DNA from: Burkholderiales bacterium | Lineage (GTDB): Bacteria > Pseudomonadota > Gammaproteobacteria > Burkholderiales > Burkholderiaceae_C | Length of the DNA stretch: 33,898 bases | Direction: 5' to 3' | Assembly (NCBI GenBank): GCA_026932235.1 | Contig: JAIXKR010000112.1 | Coordinates: 1 to 33,898, forward strand | Shown here: in pieces, positions 9,826 to 17,588 of the stretch | Numbering within the stretch: position 1 is the first letter of the stretch | How the letters are laid out: each line of letters opens with the position of its first letter | Program-made: the position numbers and the translations under genes | The notes under the pieces: model-generated | Told to the model about the DNA's origin: nothing | Database searches by the model: none | Seen by the model: the letters and a program-made list of their open reading frames with translations, nothing else

Positions 9826-11646
9826 TCAGCGCTGCGCGAGCTTGAAGGCGATCATCGCGCGCAGCTTGTTGGGCAGCACGGGCTTGATGAGCAGGTGGAA
9901 GTCGTGCGCGAGGGCTTCGTCCTCGTGCCCGCCCAGGCTGCTGCCGGTGACGACGATCGCCGGCAGCCGTCGTCCGCCCGGGTTGGGCCAATGCGCCCGC
10001 AGGCGTTGCAGCACCTCGAGCCCGGTGCGTTCCTCGGGCAGGCGGTAGTCGACGATCGCGAGGTCCGGGCGCAGCGGGGGGGCGCTCGCGAGCCAGGCTT
10101 CGAGCGTGTGGACGCTGTCGAAGGCCTGCACCTGGGCGCCCCAGGCCTGCAGCACGACGACCAGGCCTTCGCGCACCGCGGACTCGTCCTCGACGACGAC
10201 GATGAAGCGCCCCTGCAGCGTCAACCCGAGCGGCGCAGGCGCGCGCAGCGCGTCGCCCGCGCCTTCGTTCGTCGTGCGCGCCTGGGGAAGCTCGAGCGTG
10301 AAGACGGTGCCGTGGCCGGCGCGCGAGCGCACGTCCAGCGGCGCGCCCATCAACTCGGCCAGGCGCTTGACGATCGCCAGCCCCAGCCCCAGGCCCTTGC
10401 GCTGGTGCGGCTGCAGCGCGCGCGTGCTCGCCACCTGGTAGAACTCGTCGAAGATGCGCGGCAGGCTGGCCGGGGTGATGCCCACGCCCGAATCCCACAC
10501 CTGCACGCGCAACCGACCCTGCCAGCGCCGGCAGCTCACGAGCACGCCGCCTTCGTCGGTGTAACGGATGGCGTTGCTGACGAGGTTGCGCAGGATGCGC
10601 TCGAGCAGCACCGGGTCGGTGTGCGCGACGTGCTCCTCGCCGCGAAAGGAGAGCATCAGCCCCTTCTCGAAGGCCACGGGCTCGAAGTGCAGGCGCAGCC
10701 GCCCGAAGAGCTCGCGCATGCGCAGCGGCACGGCGCGGACCTCGACGCCGCCGGTCTCGATGCGCGTGATGTCCAGCAGTTCGCCGAAGAGACCTTCGAG
10801 GGCATCGACCGATTCGTTGATGCTGTTCACCAGTGCCGCGACCTCGGGATCGCGCACGCGCTGGCGCAGCGCCTCGGCGAACAAGCCCATCGCGTGCAGC
10901 GGTTGCCGCAGGTCGTGGCTGGCGGCGGCGAAGAACTGCGTCTTGGCGCGGTTGGCGGCCTCGGCGGTGCGGCGCGCGTTCTCGGTGGCCGCCATTTCCT
11001 GGCGCAGCCGCGCGGCCAGTTCCTCGGTGCGCGCGCGCAGCGCGATCGACTGGCCCAGCGCGCTGCCGTAGCTGCGCCCCATCAGCACGGTGATGCCGAA
11101 GACGATCGTCAGCATTCCCGCAAGCTGCCAGTGCCAGGGATGCCTTTCGTCGCTGGCGATGCGGACGATCATCGGCAGCAGCGCGAGGCTGATGAAGGCG
11201 GCGAAATCGCGCGGCTGCGAGGACAGCATGTGCACCGCGACGATGCAGTAGCTGTAGACGATGAAGATCAGCGCGACGTCGTGAAACGGGGTGCCGGCGC
11301 CCCAGAAGAGCCAGGCGGCCAGTCCCCAGAGCAGGGCGTGGAAGGCCACCAGCGCGCGCCAGCTGCGGCGCCAGCGCCGCAGCGTGGCGACATCGGCGTC
11401 GGGCTGCCGCCGGTAGCGCAGGTAGTGCAGCAGGCGCACGCTCCAGCCCAGCAGGCTGGCGGCAACCCAGGCGCCGTGCATGAGCGGCGGACTGAGCGCG
11501 TGATAGATCAGCGCCACCAGCACGATGCCCGCCAGGTTTCCCGTGAGCGAGACCGGCGTCTGCTGCATGAGCGAGCGCAGATGCTCGATGTCGTCCCGTG
11601 GCGGGTGCTCCTGCGGCGTTTCCGGCGCCTGGGCATGCGGCGGCAT
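9826..11646 (-). CDS. Membrane hybrid histidine kinase with C-terminal receiver
   Basis: A 606-residue sensor kinase. The N-terminal half has about six hydrophobic segments between residues 33 and 190 and no large periplasmic domain, so the signal is probably sensed within the membrane. A coiled linker (about 195-235) leads to HisKA with His244 (ASHDLRQPLHAMG), then HATPase with N358 (NLVSNAIRY), DSGVGI and KGLGLGLAIV. A receiver domain (about 480-600) has E487-D488, phospho-acceptor Asp533 (LAIVDYRLPEE), T567 and Lys588. There is no HPt. The start ATG follows the stop of the LuxR-type regulator by only 7 nt, with TAGG from that stop region serving as a Shine-Dalgarno, so the two form a translationally coupled two-component pair. 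Confidence 0.93.
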   Translation of the reverse strand: MPPHAQAPETPQEHPPRDDIEHLRSLMQQTPVSLTGNLAGIVLVALIYHALSPPLMHGAWVAASLLGWSVRLLHYLRYRRQPDADVATLRRWRRSWRALVAFHALLWGLAAWLFWGAGTPFHDVALIFIVYSYCIVAVHMLSSQPRDFAAFISLALLPMIVRIASDERHPWHWQLAGMLTIVFGITVLMGRSYGSALGQSIALRARTEELAARLRQEMAATENARRTAEAANRAKTQFFAAASHDLRQPLHAMGLFAEALRQRVRDPEVAALVNSINESVDALEGLFGELLDITRIETGGVEVRAVPLRMRELFGRLRLHFEPVAFEKGLMLSFRGEEHVAHTDPVLLERILRNLVSNAIRYTDEGGVLVSCRRWQGRLRVQVWDSGVGITPASLPRIFDEFYQVASTRALQPHQRKGLGLGLAIVKRLAELMGAPLDVRSRAGHGTVFTLELPQARTTNEGAGDALRAPAPLGLTLQGRFIVVVEDESAVREGLVVVLQAWGAQVQAFDSVHTLEAWLASAPPLRPDLAIVDYRLPEERTGLEVLQRLRAHWPNPGGRRLPAIVVTGSSLGGHEDEALAHDFHLLIKPVLPNKLRAMIAFKLAQR

Positions 11647-11653
11647 GCCGCGC

Positions 11654-12385
11654 CTACCCGGGCGTGCGGCGCGTGCCGTCCTGCGTCATCTGGCTCACCG
11701 CCAGCACCGCCTGCGTGCGCGTGTGCACGCCCAGTGCCCGCAGGACGGCGGCGACGTGGTCCTTGACCGTCTCCACCGAGAGCTTGAGCTCGCGCGCGAT
11801 GAGCTTGTTCGGCAGGCCCTTGAGCAGCAGCGCCAGCACTTCGGACTGGCGCGGCGTCAGGCCGATCGCGTCCAGGCTGCCCGGCTGCTGGTGCGGCTCC
11901 GCGCGCGCGACCGTCGACAGAGGGTGCGTCTCGACTCCGGGCGCCGCCGCAGCGGCGTCGTCGGTCGCGGAGGGCGAGGGCGCCAGGCCGAGCAGCATCG
12001 GCGGCACGTAGAGGCCGCCGGACATCACCATCTGCAACGCCTCGGTGAGCTGCGCGTGCGACGAGCGCTTGGGCACGAAGCCCATCGCGCCGAGGTCGAT
12101 GGCGCGGATGACGTCGGAGGTTCGTTCGGACGCCGACACGACGACGACGGGCAGGGCCGGATAGTCCTCGCGCAGTTCGCGCAACAGGTCGAAGCCGTCG
12201 GCGTCGCCCAGCGCCAGGTCCAGCAGCACGAGGTCGACGTCGGGATCGGCGGCCAGGCGCTCGCGCGCCGCGGCCGCGCTGTCCACGCCTTCGACGAGGA
12301 TGTCCTGGCCAAGGCCGCCGATGACGCTCTGGAGCGCACTCAGGATCAGCGGATGGTCGTCGACGAGCAGGGCTTTCATCGGCAT
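11654..12385 (-). CDS. LuxR/NarL-type response regulator
   Basis: A 243-residue protein. The receiver domain (1-125) has acidic residues D9-D10, phospho-acceptor Asp56 (VLLDLALGDADG), Ser84 of VVVSAS and Lys106 (GFVPKRS). An unusually long Ala/Pro/Ser linker (about 130-172) joins it to a LuxR-type DNA-binding domain (about 173-238) with LTPRQSEVLALLLKGLPNKLIARELKLSVETVKDHV. Two start codons lie 6 nt apart (12385 and 12379). It precedes the hybrid kinase in the same transcript. Its phosphodonor may be that kinase, although the kinase's own receiver makes the relay order uncertain. Targets are unknown. Confidence 0.94.
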   Translation of the reverse strand: MPMKALLVDDHPLILSALQSVIGGLGQDILVEGVDSAAAARERLAADPDVDLVLLDLALGDADGFDLLRELREDYPALPVVVVSASERTSDVIRAIDLGAMGFVPKRSSHAQLTEALQMVMSGGLYVPPMLLGLAPSPSATDDAAAAAPGVETHPLSTVARAEPHQQPGSLDAIGLTPRQSEVLALLLKGLPNKLIARELKLSVETVKDHVAAVLRALGVHTRTQAVLAVSQMTQDGTRRTPG

Positions 12386-12478
12386 CTTCGGGCACCGGGG
12401 CCCAGGGCGGTGATGCGGGTCATCGTACGGGACCGCCCGCCGCCTGCGCTCCCTCCGAGGTGGGGTGGCGACACCCGC

Positions 12479-12943
12479 TCAAGCGGGAGCCCGGGTGAAG
12501 CGGCGCGAGAGCGATTCCGCCACGCAGACCGGTTTGTCGCCGCCTTCGGCCTCCATCGTCACCTCCATCGTCAGCTGCGCGCCGCCGGGCAGCGGGTCGA
12601 AGGCGAGCAGCCTGAAGCGCGCGCGCACGCGCGCACCGCTTTTCACCGGCGCAGGGAAGCGCACCTTGTTGAGGCCGTAGTTGATGCCCATGCGCACGTC
12701 GCCGATCTGCAATGCCGCCTGGCCCAGCTCGGGCAGCAGGCTCAGCGTCAGGAAGCCGTGCGCCACCGTGCCGCCGTACGGGCCCTTGGCCGCGCGCACG
12801 GGGTCGACGTGGATCCACTGATGGTCGCCCGTCGCCTGCGCGAAGAGGTCGATTCGCTTCTGGTCGACGGTGACCCAGTCGCTGACGCCGATCTCGGCGC
12901 CGACCAGGGCCGCGAGATCCTGCAGTTTCTCGTAGTGCTTCAT
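12479..12943 (-). CDS. MaoC-like (R)-specific enoyl-CoA hydratase
   Basis: A 154-residue single hot-dog-fold protein. The hydratase-2 catalytic dyad region is clear: FAQATGDHQWIHVDPVRA (Asp and His of the DxxxxH motif) followed by GPYGGTVAHGFLTLSLLPEL. The C-terminal beta strands MGINYGLNKVRFPAPVKSG are typical of the MaoC/PhaJ group. It hydrates trans-2-enoyl-CoA to (R)-3-hydroxyacyl-CoA, which could feed polyhydroxyalkanoate or fatty-acid metabolism; the exact chain length is unknown. The start ATG (12943) overlaps the TGA of the upstream ParA gene as ATGA. An in-frame ATG at 12955 would add four residues. Confidence 0.9.
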   Translation of the reverse strand: MKHYEKLQDLAALVGAEIGVSDWVTVDQKRIDLFAQATGDHQWIHVDPVRAAKGPYGGTVAHGFLTLSLLPELGQAALQIGDVRMGINYGLNKVRFPAPVKSGARVRARFRLLAFDPLPGGAQLTMEVTMEAEGGDKPVCVAESLSRRFTRAPA

Positions 12944-13554
12944 CGTGCCAGCCATTCCTTCAGGGGTTGCCATTGTTCGAGGTCGCGCTCGACGCGGCTG
13001 GGTGCCACGTCCCACAGGCTGAGGCCGTGCGCGGCCAGTTGCACGTAATTCTGCGTGTCGCGCAGCCAGGCCAGGACCGGCATGGGCACGGTGGCCAGGT
13101 ACTCCTGCAGGCGCTCGTTGGCCTGCGTACGCTCCTTCACGCGCATGCCCACGAGGCCCATGGCGATGCGCGGTGCGCGCGCGTGCGAGCGCAGCGCCTG
13201 CACGAACGCGTGTGTGGCCTGGATGTCGAAGAGGCTGGGCTGCAGCGGCACGAGCAGGCGGTCGGCGATGGCCAGCACCATCTCCAGCGCCTTGCCTTGC
13301 AGGCCTGCGGGCGTGTCGAGCACGACGTGCGTGGCGCCCTGGGGCGGGCGCACGATGCTGCCCTGCACCTCCCAACCCTGCACGCGCGGCAAGGGCGGGG
13401 GCCGCAGCGCCAGCCATTGCCGCGCCGACTGCTGGCGGTCGATGTCGCCGAGCATGACGCCATGGCCTTGTCGAGCCAGCAGCCCGGCGACGTTGGTCGC
13501 CAGCGTGCTCTTGCCCACGCCGCCCTTGGGATTGGCGATCACGATGACCGGCAT
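12940..13554 (-). CDS. Solitary ParA/MinD-family ATPase
   Basis: A 204-residue deviant Walker-A ATPase starting MPVIVIANPKGGVGKSTLA, with the signature lysine at residue 10. The second motif is MLGDIDRQQSARQW, and the Walker B-like strand is HVVLDTPAGLQGKAL. The short length and lack of an N-terminal helix-turn-helix resemble the small ParA group (as in TP228 ParF or PpfA-like positioning ATPases) rather than chromosomal Soj. No ParB-like partner or centromere-like repeat is nearby. A GGAGGG Shine-Dalgarno precedes the ATG. It is divergent from argE and translationally coupled to the MaoC hydratase downstream. The cargo is unknown. Confidence 0.9.
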   Translation of the reverse strand: MPVIVIANPKGGVGKSTLATNVAGLLARQGHGVMLGDIDRQQSARQWLALRPPPLPRVQGWEVQGSIVRPPQGATHVVLDTPAGLQGKALEMVLAIADRLLVPLQPSLFDIQATHAFVQALRSHARAPRIAMGLVGMRVKERTQANERLQEYLATVPMPVLAWLRDTQNYVQLAAHGLSLWDVAPSRVERDLEQWQPLKEWLAR

Positions 13555-13626
13555 CGCTGCCCTCCACGGTGTTTTCCTCCGGTGCCGATGTTAGCCGCCG
13601 CCGCGGCTGACGCTAGGATGGCGACG

Positions 13627-14802
13627 ATGCGCGATCCCACGACCCCCGCCGTTTCCCCCGAGGCCCTGGACTGGGCGCGGCGCCTGGTGCGCATGAGCAC
13701 GGTCAGCGACCAGTCCAACCGGCCGCTGATCGACACCATCGCCGACCACCTGCGCAGCCTGGGCGTGCCGCTGCGCCTCACGCACGACGCCGCGGGCGCG
13801 AAGGCCAACCTTTTTGCCACGCTCGGTGCGGGCAAGCCCGGCGGCGTGATCCTCTCGGGCCATACCGACACCGTACCCTGGACCGGGCAGGCCTGGACGG
13901 TGGACCCGCTCGGCGCCGAGCTGCGCGAGGGGCGCCTCTTCGGCCGCGGCAGCGCCGACATGAAGGCGTTCATCGGCCTGTGCGTGGCGCATGCGCAGGC
14001 CTTTCTCGAGGCCGACCTGCCCTTCGCCGTGCACCTGGCCTTCAGTTACGACGAGGAGGTGGGCGGCTTCGGCGCGCGCCATCTGATCGCCGACCTGAAG
14101 GACGCGGGCCTGGCGCCCACGCACTGCATCGTCGGCGAACCCACGGGAATGGTGCCGGCGCTGGCGCACAAGGGCGTGCACCGCTGGTGCTGCCGCGTCA
14201 AGGGGCGTGCGGCGCACTCCTCGCAGACGCCGCGGGCCGTGAACGCGATCGAGAACGCCGCGCGCCTGATCGCGCATCTCGCCGACATGGCCGACGGCTG
14301 GCGTCGTGACGGGCCGTTCCGCGACGGTTTCGAGGCCCCCTTCACCACCGCTGCCGTCGGTGTCATCGAAGGCGGAATCGCCGACAACGTGGTGCCCGAG
14401 GACTGCCGCTTCCACTATGAGTTCCGCGACGTTCCCGGGGCCGAGGTCGAGGCCTTGCAGGCCGAGGTGGTGGCGCGCGCGCGGGCGCTCGAGCCGGCGA
14501 TGCACGCGGTCGATCCGGGCACCGGCTTTCGCTTCGAGGCGCTGTGCTCGATGCCTTCGTTCAGCGCCGCCGCCGACGACCCCGCGGTGCGGCTCGTGCA
14601 GCGGCTGCTGGCGACGACGCAGACGACGCTGTTGGGCTTCGGCACCGAGGCGGGCCTGTTCCAGCGCGCAGGCATTCCCACGGTCGTCTGCGGGCCGGGC
14701 TTCATCGACCAGGCGCACCAGGCCGACGAGTACGTGAGCCTGTCGCAACTGGCGGCCTGCGAGGCCATGCTGCACGCGCTGCGGCTGCCGCGCGGTGACT
14801 GA
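13627..14802 (+). CDS. argE: Acetylornithine deacetylase (M20A family)
   Basis: A 391-residue zinc-dependent amidohydrolase, close to E. coli ArgE (383). The zinc ligand motifs are in order: VILSGHTDTVPW, LFGRGSADMKAFIG, the general base Glu in YDEEVGGFGA, VGEPTGM, and the C-terminal GFGTEAG...VCGPG with IDQAHQADEYV supplying the last ligand. It hydrolyses N-acetylornithine to ornithine in arginine synthesis; related M20 amidases (succinyl-diaminopimelate or carboxypeptidase types) are the main alternatives. The ATG at 13627 is preferred because AGGA lies 8 nt upstream; an in-frame ATG at 13618 is too close to that site. TAGGAT at 13614-13619 could also be a -10 box. A perfect palindrome follows the stop. 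Confidence 0.9.
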   Translation: MRDPTTPAVSPEALDWARRLVRMSTVSDQSNRPLIDTIADHLRSLGVPLRLTHDAAGAKANLFATLGAGKPGGVILSGHTDTVPWTGQAWTVDPLGAELREGRLFGRGSADMKAFIGLCVAHAQAFLEADLPFAVHLAFSYDEEVGGFGARHLIADLKDAGLAPTHCIVGEPTGMVPALAHKGVHRWCCRVKGRAAHSSQTPRAVNAIENAARLIAHLADMADGWRRDGPFRDGFEAPFTTAAVGVIEGGIADNVVPEDCRFHYEFRDVPGAEVEALQAEVVARARALEPAMHAVDPGTGFRFEALCSMPSFSAAADDPAVRLVQRLLATTQTTLLGFGTEAGLFQRAGIPTVVCGPGFIDQAHQADEYVSLSQLAACEAMLHALRLPRGD

Positions 14803-14805
14803 TCG

Positions 14806-14825
14806 GCCCGGGTCGCGACCCGGGC
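14806..14825 (+). terminator. Perfect 20-bp palindrome after argE
   Basis: GCCCGGGT-CGCG-ACCCGGGC is a perfect inverted repeat beginning 3 nt after the argE stop. It forms an 8-bp all-strong stem with a CGCG loop. There is no T-run, so it is a terminator or mRNA-end hairpin of the GC-only type rather than a textbook intrinsic terminator. Confidence 0.6.
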
Positions 14826-14911
14826 TTGCGCCCCCGGGCTGCGGGATTGCGCCGAGGCAGCGCGGCGCGCAGGATCGATCCCGGTCCGCCCGAATCCAGA
14901 GGTCACGCGTC

Positions 14912-15100
14912 ATGTCCAGCCCCGAGCCCCGTTCACCGCTGCCCTCGTCCCAGCCGACTCCGGTGCCGCCACCGCCCGCGGGCTCGGCGCCGCACCTGCG
15001 CCTGGCGGCGTGGGTGGAACTGCGCGACCAGCTCGCCGAGCTCAATGCCAGGCTCGAGACCATGCGCCTGATGCTGCGCCTGCAGCAGCGCAAGCCCTGA
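14912..15100 (+). CDS. Small coiled-coil protein, function unknown
   Basis: A 62-residue frame starting MSSPEPRSPLPSS. It has a proline-rich N-terminal half (to about residue 28) and a C-terminal amphipathic helix (LRDQLAELNARLETMRLMLR) with leucines in heptad-like spacing, suggesting oligomerisation or peptide docking. AGAGG lies about 8 nt before the ATG, which supports translation. Extension upstream to a GTG/ATG near 14795 would read through the palindrome after argE and is unlikely. It converges with the DegS-like protease gene. I do not recognise a family. A GC-only 7-bp stem at 15104-15124 lies between the two stops. Confidence 0.6.
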   Translation: MSSPEPRSPLPSSQPTPVPPPPAGSAPHLRLAAWVELRDQLAELNARLETMRLMLRLQQRKP

Positions 15101-15103
15101 AGA

Positions 15104-15124
15104 CGCCGCGGGGCGCGCGCGGCG
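15104..15124. terminator. GC-only hairpin between convergent genes
   Basis: CGCCGCG (15104-15110) pairs with CGCGGCG (15118-15124) around a 7-nt loop. It lies between the stops at 15100 (plus) and 15140 (minus), where a bidirectional terminator is expected. No T-tract is present on either strand, so the call is tentative. Confidence 0.35.
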
Positions 15125-15139
15125 CCATGGCGGACGAGC

Positions 15140-16261
15140 TCAAGACGGCTGGCTCAGCACCACCGCCTGCTTGCGCAGCTGCCCGCTGCGCCAGAGCGTC
15201 AGCGTCACGCTGTCGCCCCCCTGGAAGCGCTCGAGCTGATCGAGAAGATCGTCGAGGTCGGTGACCTCGTGATCGTTGAGCGCGGTGATGACGTCGCCGG
15301 CGACGATCTCGCCGCGCGTTCCGCGGCGGAAAGGCTGCAGGCCCGCGCGTTCGGCCGGACTGCCGCGGCTCACGTCGACCAGCACCACCCCGCGCGGCAG
15401 CTTCAGTGCCTGGCGCAGCGCCGGAGGACCGGCGCTGATGCCCAGCGAGGGGCGCACGAAGCGGCCGTCGCGGATGAGGCGGGGCACGATGCGGTTGACC
15501 TCGTCGACCGGAATCGCGAAGCCGATGCCGGCGCTGGCGCCGCTCGGGCTCGCGATCTGCGTGTTGACGCCGATCAGCCGCCCCGCCGAGTCGAGCAGCG
15601 GTCCGCCGGAGTTGCCGGGGTTGATCGCCGCGTCGGTCTGGATGACGCCGCGGATGGTGCGGTTGTTGAACGACTCGATCTCGCGGTTGAGCGCGCTGAC
15701 GATTCCCATGGTGAGCGTCTGGTCCAGCCCGAAGGGGTTGCCGATGGCGTAGACGCGTTGGCCCACGGCGAGGTCGCGGCTGGTGCCCAGCGCGATCGGC
15801 GGCAGCTTCTCCGGCGGCGCCTGGATGCGCAGCACCGCCAGGTCGCGGTCGGCGAAGAAGCCCACGAGCTGGGCGTCCCAGCTGCTCTGGTCGGAGAGCG
15901 TGACCTTGGCGCTGTTGGCGCCCTGGATGACGTGGAAGTTGGTGACGACGTGACCGGAAGCGTCCCAGACGAAGCCGGTTCCGGTGCCGCGCGGCACCTG
16001 CTGCACGTTGAGCGAGAAGAGGTCGCGCTGCGCCCCGAGCGAGGTGATGTGCACGACGCTGCCCGAGGTCTGGCGGAAGAGCTCGATGTTGGCGAGCTCG
16101 TCGGCGGCCAGCGGTCCGCGCGCGCTGACCGTGCGCGGCGGGACGTCGGGTCGGCTCTCGACGCAGGCGGGCACCGCCGCGAGCAGGGCCGCCAGCAGCA
16201 GCAGGGTGAACCCGGCAAGCCGCCAAGGGTGCCGGAGGAAGGGGGTCGGGTCTGTTCTCAT
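15140..16261 (-). CDS. DegS/HtrA-type serine protease with one PDZ domain
   Basis: A 373-residue S1C protease. It has an N-terminal hydrophobic segment (residues about 15-32, ending VPAC, possibly a signal anchor or weak lipobox), then a trypsin-like domain with His110 (VTNFHVI), Asp140 (DRDLAVLRI) and Ser218 (NPGNSGGPL). One PDZ domain follows (about 270-365; RGSPAERAGLQPF, GDVITALNDHEV). A single PDZ and an N-terminal membrane segment match DegS-like or HhoB-like proteins rather than two-PDZ DegP. The likely place of action is the periplasm, in envelope stress control or protein quality control. The ATG at 16261 excludes a longer frame that would read antisense through the adaptor gene, which starts divergently 43 bp away. 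Confidence 0.92.
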   Translation of the reverse strand: MRTDPTPFLRHPWRLAGFTLLLLAALLAAVPACVESRPDVPPRTVSARGPLAADELANIELFRQTSGSVVHITSLGAQRDLFSLNVQQVPRGTGTGFVWDASGHVVTNFHVIQGANSAKVTLSDQSSWDAQLVGFFADRDLAVLRIQAPPEKLPPIALGTSRDLAVGQRVYAIGNPFGLDQTLTMGIVSALNREIESFNNRTIRGVIQTDAAINPGNSGGPLLDSAGRLIGVNTQIASPSGASAGIGFAIPVDEVNRIVPRLIRDGRFVRPSLGISAGPPALRQALKLPRGVVLVDVSRGSPAERAGLQPFRRGTRGEIVAGDVITALNDHEVTDLDDLLDQLERFQGGDSVTLTLWRSGQLRKQAVVLSQPS

Positions 16262-16304
16262 CGGCGCAGGCTCGCGTTGGACGGGCGATGGACAATCGCC
16301 GCCC

Positions 16305-17567
16305 ATGATGCTGACACAAGGTCGCCGCCGATGGCTGGGCCTGCTCGTGCTCACGCTTGCGCTGGCGGGTGCCGTTGCCGCGTTCGGCGTGCGCGCCCCG
16401 GCCGTACCGGTGGCGGCGGTGCGCGCCGCGCCGCTGGTGCAGACCGTGGTCGTGAGCGCGCGCGTGGCGAGCCCGACGCGCGTCTTTCTCGGCAGCACGC
16501 TGACCGGACGCGTGGCCGCCTTTGCGCAACGCGAAGGCGCACGACTGGCGGCCGGCGAGCTCGTGGTGCAACTGGAGGATGCCGAATGGGCCGCTGCGCT
16601 GCAGCAGGCCGATGCCGCATTGGCCAGCGCCCGTGCACGCCTGCAGGGCCAGCGGCAACTCGCGCTGCCGCTGGCCGCACAGCAGCTCGTGCAGGCCACG
16701 GCCAACGCCGCGGCGGCCGAGCGCGAACGCGTGCGCAACCAGACGCTGTTCGATCAGGGCTTCATCGGTCAGGCGCGGCTGGACGAAGTCGCGCGCGCGG
16801 CCGAGGTCGCGCAGGCGCAGCTGCGCGCGGCGCAGGCGCAGGAGGCCGCGAGCGAAAGCGGACCGGAACTGGCGCAGGCCCGGCTGCAGGTACGCGAGGC
16901 CGAAGCCGCTCGCGAGGCGGCGAAGGTGCGTCTGGCGCAGGCGCGCGTGCTGGCTCCGGGAGCGGCGCTGCTGCTGCAGCGCCTGGTCGAACCCGGCCAG
17001 ATCGTCCAGCCCGGCACGCGGCTGGCCGAACTGGCGCTGCAGCAGCCGCCGCAACTGGTGGCGCTGGTCGACGAGAAGTTCCTCGGCCGGCTGGCGCTGG
17101 GGCAGTCGGCGAGCGTCGTCGCCGACGCCTATCCGCAGCAGGCGTTCGAGGCGCGCATCGCCTCCATCGCGCCGTTGGTGGACGCGCAGCGCGGCTCGGT
17201 GGAGGTGAAGTTCGCGCTGCCGGCGGTGCCCGATTTCCTGCGCGACGATCTCACGGTTTCGGTGGAGATCGTCACCGCGCGGCGCGAGCGCACGCTCGTC
17301 ATCCCGGCCGAGGCCTTGCGCGCAGCGGGGACCGTCCAGGTACTGGAGCAGGGCCGCGTCGCGCAGCGCGAGGTGCGGACGGGCGTGCGCGGCGTCAGCG
17401 AGGTCGAGGTGCTGCAGGGACTGCGCGAAGGCGAGTGGGTCGTGCTCGGCGACGATCTGAGGCCCGGGCAGCGCGCGCGACCGGCGCCCGAGGCGGCCGC
17501 GGCGCAAGGGCGCCGCGTCTCGGGCAGCGACGGCATCGGCGGCGCGATGCAGGCCGTGGGGCGCTGA
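16305..17567 (+). CDS. HlyD/RND-type periplasmic adaptor of an ABC exporter
   Basis: A 420-residue membrane fusion protein. The N-terminal anchor is at about residues 8-27. A split lipoyl domain is marked by GRVAAFAQREGARLAAGELV and LLQRLVEPGQIVQPGTRLAEL. Between them is a long alanine/glutamine-rich alpha-helical hairpin (about 95-215). The beta-barrel follows (ASVVADAYPQQAFEARIASI), then the membrane-proximal domain. Two consecutive ATGs mark the start; GACAAT lies 8 nt before it and no Shine-Dalgarno is visible. It is followed within about 20 bp by the permease and then the ATPase, a DevBCA/MacAB-like layout. It probably links the inner-membrane ABC unit to an outer-membrane channel that is not encoded here. 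Confidence 0.92.
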   Translation: MMLTQGRRRWLGLLVLTLALAGAVAAFGVRAPAVPVAAVRAAPLVQTVVVSARVASPTRVFLGSTLTGRVAAFAQREGARLAAGELVVQLEDAEWAAALQQADAALASARARLQGQRQLALPLAAQQLVQATANAAAAERERVRNQTLFDQGFIGQARLDEVARAAEVAQAQLRAAQAQEAASESGPELAQARLQVREAEAAREAAKVRLAQARVLAPGAALLLQRLVEPGQIVQPGTRLAELALQQPPQLVALVDEKFLGRLALGQSASVVADAYPQQAFEARIASIAPLVDAQRGSVEVKFALPAVPDFLRDDLTVSVEIVTARRERTLVIPAEALRAAGTVQVLEQGRVAQREVRTGVRGVSEVEVLQGLREGEWVVLGDDLRPGQRARPAPEAAAAQGRRVSGSDGIGGAMQAVGR

Positions 17568-17588
17568 GCGCTCACACCCTTGCGCACG

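Noticed and set aside
12463-12476. A GGGTG-GCGA-CACCC hairpin between the MaoC and LuxR genes as a terminator
   Set aside because: It has only five pairs and no T-run, and it is followed at once by another overlapping GC inverted repeat. It is indistinguishable from background in this composition.
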